From assembly GCF_030549525.1 (NCBI RefSeq), contig NZ_CP130831.1:3931501-3995500 (forward strand): a stretch of 64,000 nucleotides of DNA. The letters run 5' to 3'. This document shows positions 61,652-64,000 of this stretch, in pieces (within the stretch, counting starts at the first letter, position 1; the number at the start of each line of letters is the position of its first letter). The translations under genes and the position numbers were made by a program. Source of the DNA: Stenotrophomonas sp. 704A1 (GTDB lineage Bacteria > Pseudomonadota > Gammaproteobacteria > Xanthomonadales > Xanthomonadaceae). The notes under the pieces were generated by a model. That model saw nothing but the letters and a program-made list of their open reading frames with translations. It ran no database searches and had not been told where the DNA came from.

Positions 61652-62679
61652 CAGACGGTCTCCGTGACCTTGTTCAGATGCGGCGGCAGGTCCGGGTTGA
61701 AACCGCGGCGCAGCGCCAGGGCGTTGATCGCGCGATAGAAGCTCTGCACGGTCAGCAGCGGTGCGCACAACGGGTGCGGCGCGGCCGCCACCGGCAGGTT
61801 GCCGCCGGCGCCGGCCAGCCACACCTGTGCCCCGCGCGCGGTGAATTCCTCGGCCACGGCCCGGGTGCCGGCGCCGGTCTCATCCGGTTGGGCGAAGGCC
61901 AGCACCGGGAAACCGCGGTCGACCAGCGCCATCGGTCCGTGCTTGACCTCGGCCGAGCTGTAGGCCTCGGCGTGCAGGCTGCAGGTTTCCTTAAACTTCA
62001 GCGCGGCTTCCTGCGCGGCGCCCAGGCCCAGGCCACGGCCCAGCACGAACAGGTTGTTGGCCTCCACCAGGCCATCGGTGAGTGCGGTCCAGTCACATTG
62101 CCAGGCGTCGCGCAGCGCATCAGGCAGCAGGTCCAGCGCATTGCGCAGCGCGCTGTCCTGCTTCCAGTAAGCGGCCAACTGCAGCAGCGCCGACAGTGAG
62201 GCGAGGTAGCTCTTGGTGGCCGCCACGCTCTTCTCGGCGCCGGCGTGCAGCGGAATGACCGTATCGGCCAGCTGTGCCAGCGGCGAATCCTCGACGTTGA
62301 CCAACGCCACCACGCGTGCACCGGCGGCCTTGGCCGCTTCGGCGTTGCGCAGCAGATCCGGGCTCTTGCCGGACTGCGAGATGACCAGGAACAGCGCGCC
62401 ACGCAGCTGCAGCGGTGCGGCGTACACCGAGCCGACCGACGGCGATGCCGAGGCGACCACCAGCCCGAGCTGGGTTTCCAGCAGGTACTTGCCATAGGTG
62501 GCGGCGTGGTCGGAGCTGCCGCGTGCGCAGGTGACCACGAACGGCGGCGGCGCCGCACGCAGGCTGGCGGCCAGCGTTTCCATCACCGCGTGGTTGCGGG
62601 CGAACTGGCGGGCAACGACGTCGGCCGCTTCGGCGGCCTCGGCGAACATCAGGGTAGCGGTAGCGTCGGACAGCGACAT
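61651..62679 (-). CDS. nagB-II: Glucosamine-6-phosphate deaminase, SIS-type (NagB-II)
   Basis: This enzyme converts GlcN-6-P to fructose-6-P and ammonia. The 342-residue protein has two SIS domains like the isomerase half of GlmS and is unrelated to classical NagB. Markers are CARGSSDHAATYGKYLLE, VISQSGKSPDLLRNAEAAKAAGA, ESVAATKSY-like EKSVAATKSYLA and LGRGLGLGAAQEAALKFKETCSLHAEAYSSAEVKHGPMALV. The C-terminal HLNKVTETV is typical. It sits between nagR and nagA. Xanthomonads usually use this form. Confidence 0.94.
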   Translation of the reverse strand: MSLSDATATLMFAEAAEAADVVARQFARNHAVMETLAASLRAAPPPFVVTCARGSSDHAATYGKYLLETQLGLVVASASPSVGSVYAAPLQLRGALFLVISQSGKSPDLLRNAEAAKAAGARVVALVNVEDSPLAQLADTVIPLHAGAEKSVAATKSYLASLSALLQLAAYWKQDSALRNALDLLPDALRDAWQCDWTALTDGLVEANNLFVLGRGLGLGAAQEAALKFKETCSLHAEAYSSAEVKHGPMALVDRGFPVLAFAQPDETGAGTRAVAEEFTARGAQVWLAGAGGNLPVAAAPHPLCAPLLTVQSFYRAINALALRRGFNPDLPPHLNKVTETV

Positions 62680-62686
62680 GGCGGGC

Positions 62687-63754
62687 TCAGGCGGGATCGG
62701 AAGGAAGGGGGCGTACGCCGGCCGGGCGCATCGGTGCGGTCGACCCGCGCACCACCAGCTGTGGCACGAAGCCCTGGTTGTGCAGCGCTGCCGGGGCATC
62801 GTCGTAGGCATCGCTGCGCAGCTGCGCGATCAGCAGGCGCGCAGCATGACGGGCGATGTCCTCGGTGGCCTGCTTGGCGGTGGTCAGCGGCGGCCAGGAC
62901 TGACGCGAGAACGGGCTGTCCTCGAAGCCGGCGATGGACAGATCGTAGGGCACGTTCATGCCGGCCGACTTCGCCGCAGCGAGCACGCCGGCGGCGATTT
63001 CATCGTTGGAGCCGAAGATGGCGGTGGGCGGTTCACGCAGGGCCAGCAGGCGGCGGGCGCCGCGGAAGCCATCGTCGAAGGTGTAGTCGCCCTGCACCAC
63101 CAGGTGCTTGTCCACGGTCATGCCGTAGTCCTTCAGCGCGGCTTCGTAGCCGGCATAGCGCTCGCCCGAGGAACGGTGCGAGATGCCGCCCCAGAGGAAA
63201 CCGATGCGCTGGTGGCCCAGTTGGATCAGGTGCTCGGTGATCTCGTAGGCGGCCTCGCGGTCGTCGACGAAGACGCAGGCGCCATCGGCCGGATCCTCGG
63301 TGGCGGCGATGATCCGCACCAGCTTGATGCCACGCGCGGTCAGCGCCTGGATCAGGTCGCGGCGCTCGGACATCGGCGCGGTCAGCACCAGCCCGGCCAG
63401 CCGCGAGCGCTGCACCCAGTCGGCCAGTTCATCGGCCAGCAGCGGCGAACTGGAATCGCACGGGTGGATCTGCAGGCCGAAGCCGGTTTCGCGGCAGGCT
63501 GCGAGCACGCCGTTCTGCACGCCGATGATGTGGTACGGGTTGGGGTTGTCGTACACCAGACCGATCACGAAGGTGGTACCGCTGCGCAGGTTGCGCGCGG
63601 ACGGATCGGGTTCGTAGTCGAGTTCGGCAATGGCGCGCAGTACCCGCGCGCGGGTGGCCTGCATCACCGAGGGCTCGTTGTTGATCACCCGCGATACGGT
63701 CTTCAGCGAGACCTTGGCCTTCTCGGCAACGTCCTTGATGGTCGCTCTGCGCAT
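62687..63754 (-). CDS. nagR: LacI-family regulator of GlcNAc use (NagR)
   Basis: This LacI/GalR repressor has 355 residues. An N-terminal helix-turn-helix (TIKDVAEKAKVSLKTVSRVINNEPSVMQATRARV) and hinge helix precede the sugar-binding domain (FVIGLVYDNPNPYHIIGVQNGVL ... AIFGSNDEIAAGVLAAAKSAGMNVPYDLSIAGFEDSPFS). AGGAAAAGCCG lies before the ATG at 63754. Encoded within the nag operon, it most likely represses it until GlcNAc-6-P or GlcN-6-P appears. The operator is expected upstream of nagP, outside this window. Confidence 0.92.
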   Translation of the reverse strand: MRRATIKDVAEKAKVSLKTVSRVINNEPSVMQATRARVLRAIAELDYEPDPSARNLRSGTTFVIGLVYDNPNPYHIIGVQNGVLAACRETGFGLQIHPCDSSSPLLADELADWVQRSRLAGLVLTAPMSERRDLIQALTARGIKLVRIIAATEDPADGACVFVDDREAAYEITEHLIQLGHQRIGFLWGGISHRSSGERYAGYEAALKDYGMTVDKHLVVQGDYTFDDGFRGARRLLALREPPTAIFGSNDEIAAGVLAAAKSAGMNVPYDLSIAGFEDSPFSRQSWPPLTTAKQATEDIARHAARLLIAQLRSDAYDDAPAALHNQGFVPQLVVRGSTAPMRPAGVRPLPSDPA

Positions 63755-63793
63755 CGGCTTTTCCTGGGGTTGGCTGCCGTCCATCATCGCCGA

Positions 63794-64000
63794 TCAGACC
63801 TTGTCCTGCGGCAGGCCGGCGCGATGGCCGACCACCGAGTAGAACAGGATGTACAGGTAGCAGGGCACCATCAGCAGCAGGAACACCAGCTGGAAATCGA
63901 TGTGCTGCTTGAGCACCGCAAACAGCTGCGGAATGATCGCGCCGCCGGCGATGCCCATCACCAGCAGCGCCGACCCGGTTTCGGTGAACCGGCCCAGGCC
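63794..64000 (-). CDS. nagP: Sugar MFS transporter, FucP family (NagP), C-terminal part
   Basis: Only the last 68 codons are inside the window. The frame reads GLGRFTETGSALLVMGIAGG then AIIPQLFAVLKQHIDFQLVF, a membrane segment and the tail VVGHRAGLPQDKV. The FTxxGSALLVMGIAGGAIIPQ block is diagnostic of FucP-type sugar:proton symporters, and the location directly before nagR identifies it as the inner membrane GlcNAc permease NagP. It is cut by the window edge, not by mutation. The gap to nagR is 39 bp. Confidence 0.88.
   Translation of the reverse strand, partial: GLGRFTETGSALLVMGIAGGAIIPQLFAVLKQHIDFQLVFLLLMVPCYLYILFYSVVGHRAGLPQDKV

Overview
The window reads as a chromosomal segment of a Stenotrophomonas-type gammaproteobacterium (Xanthomonadaceae), most likely of the S. 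maltophilia complex. The support is uniformly high GC, a xanthomonad gene repertoire (several TonB-dependent receptors, autotransporters, a rhodanese-fused monothiol glutaredoxin, a plant-type GshA), and dozens of short palindromic repeats that begin with GTAG. Those repeats match the SMAG (Stenotrophomonas GTAG) family. No tRNA, rRNA, prophage, insertion sequence or CRISPR array was seen. Coding density is high and nearly every gene is intact; only the last one is cut by the window edge.

Layout. 0.1-11.3 kb: a TonB receptor, a QEGLA-motif peptidase-like protein, rsgA, an AlaA-type aminotransferase with an SGNH hydrolase and a methyltransferase, a 112-bp tandem SMAG repeat, a polysaccharide deacetylase, a Grx-IscA-like-rhodanese fusion, a DUF924 protein and an AMP nucleosidase. 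11.4-20.1 kb: a subtilisin autotransporter, two translationally coupled periplasmic amidohydrolases, a HCCA isomerase, a DegV protein and a small unknown protein. 20.1-25.2 kb: a tripartite MFS efflux operon (emrB-emrA-outer membrane factor) preceded by a LysR gene. 25.3-29.8 kb: a universal stress protein, a membrane diguanylate cyclase and the formaldehyde operon frmR-frmA-fghA with a clear FrmR operator. 29.9-36.6 kb: two LysR/oxidoreductase divergent pairs (an old yellow enzyme and a zinc alcohol dehydrogenase), a VOC protein, a SMI1/KNR4 protein and NnrS behind a Dnr/FNR-like box. 36.7-42.4 kb: gshA, engB, cytochrome c4, two DsbA-like lipoproteins and an EEP phosphohydrolase. 42.4-44.7 kb: a divergent EamA exporter/Lrp regulator pair bounded on both sides by 42-bp SMAG arrays, then a small M23 peptidase. 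44.7-50.7 kb: two convergent TonB receptors separated by a symmetric hairpin block, plus a lone exbD. 50.9-56 kb: slt, cca and an operon of an S41 protease, a zinc-ribbon protein and an SseB protein. 56.2-59.2 kb: a polyproline-linker autotransporter. 59.4-64 kb: the N-acetylglucosamine operon nagP(partial)-nagR-nagB-II-nagA-nagX.

How the parts work together. The nag genes take up GlcNAc, deacetylate GlcNAc-6-P and deaminate GlcN-6-P under a LacI regulator. The frm genes detoxify formaldehyde through glutathione, and gshA lies about 7 kb away. The most unusual architecture is non-coding. SMAG elements supply the TAG stop codon of four separate genes, two SMAG arrays with the same 42-bp period bracket the exporter/Lrp pair, and a 112-bp unit made of a gene's 3' end plus SMAG has been triplicated.
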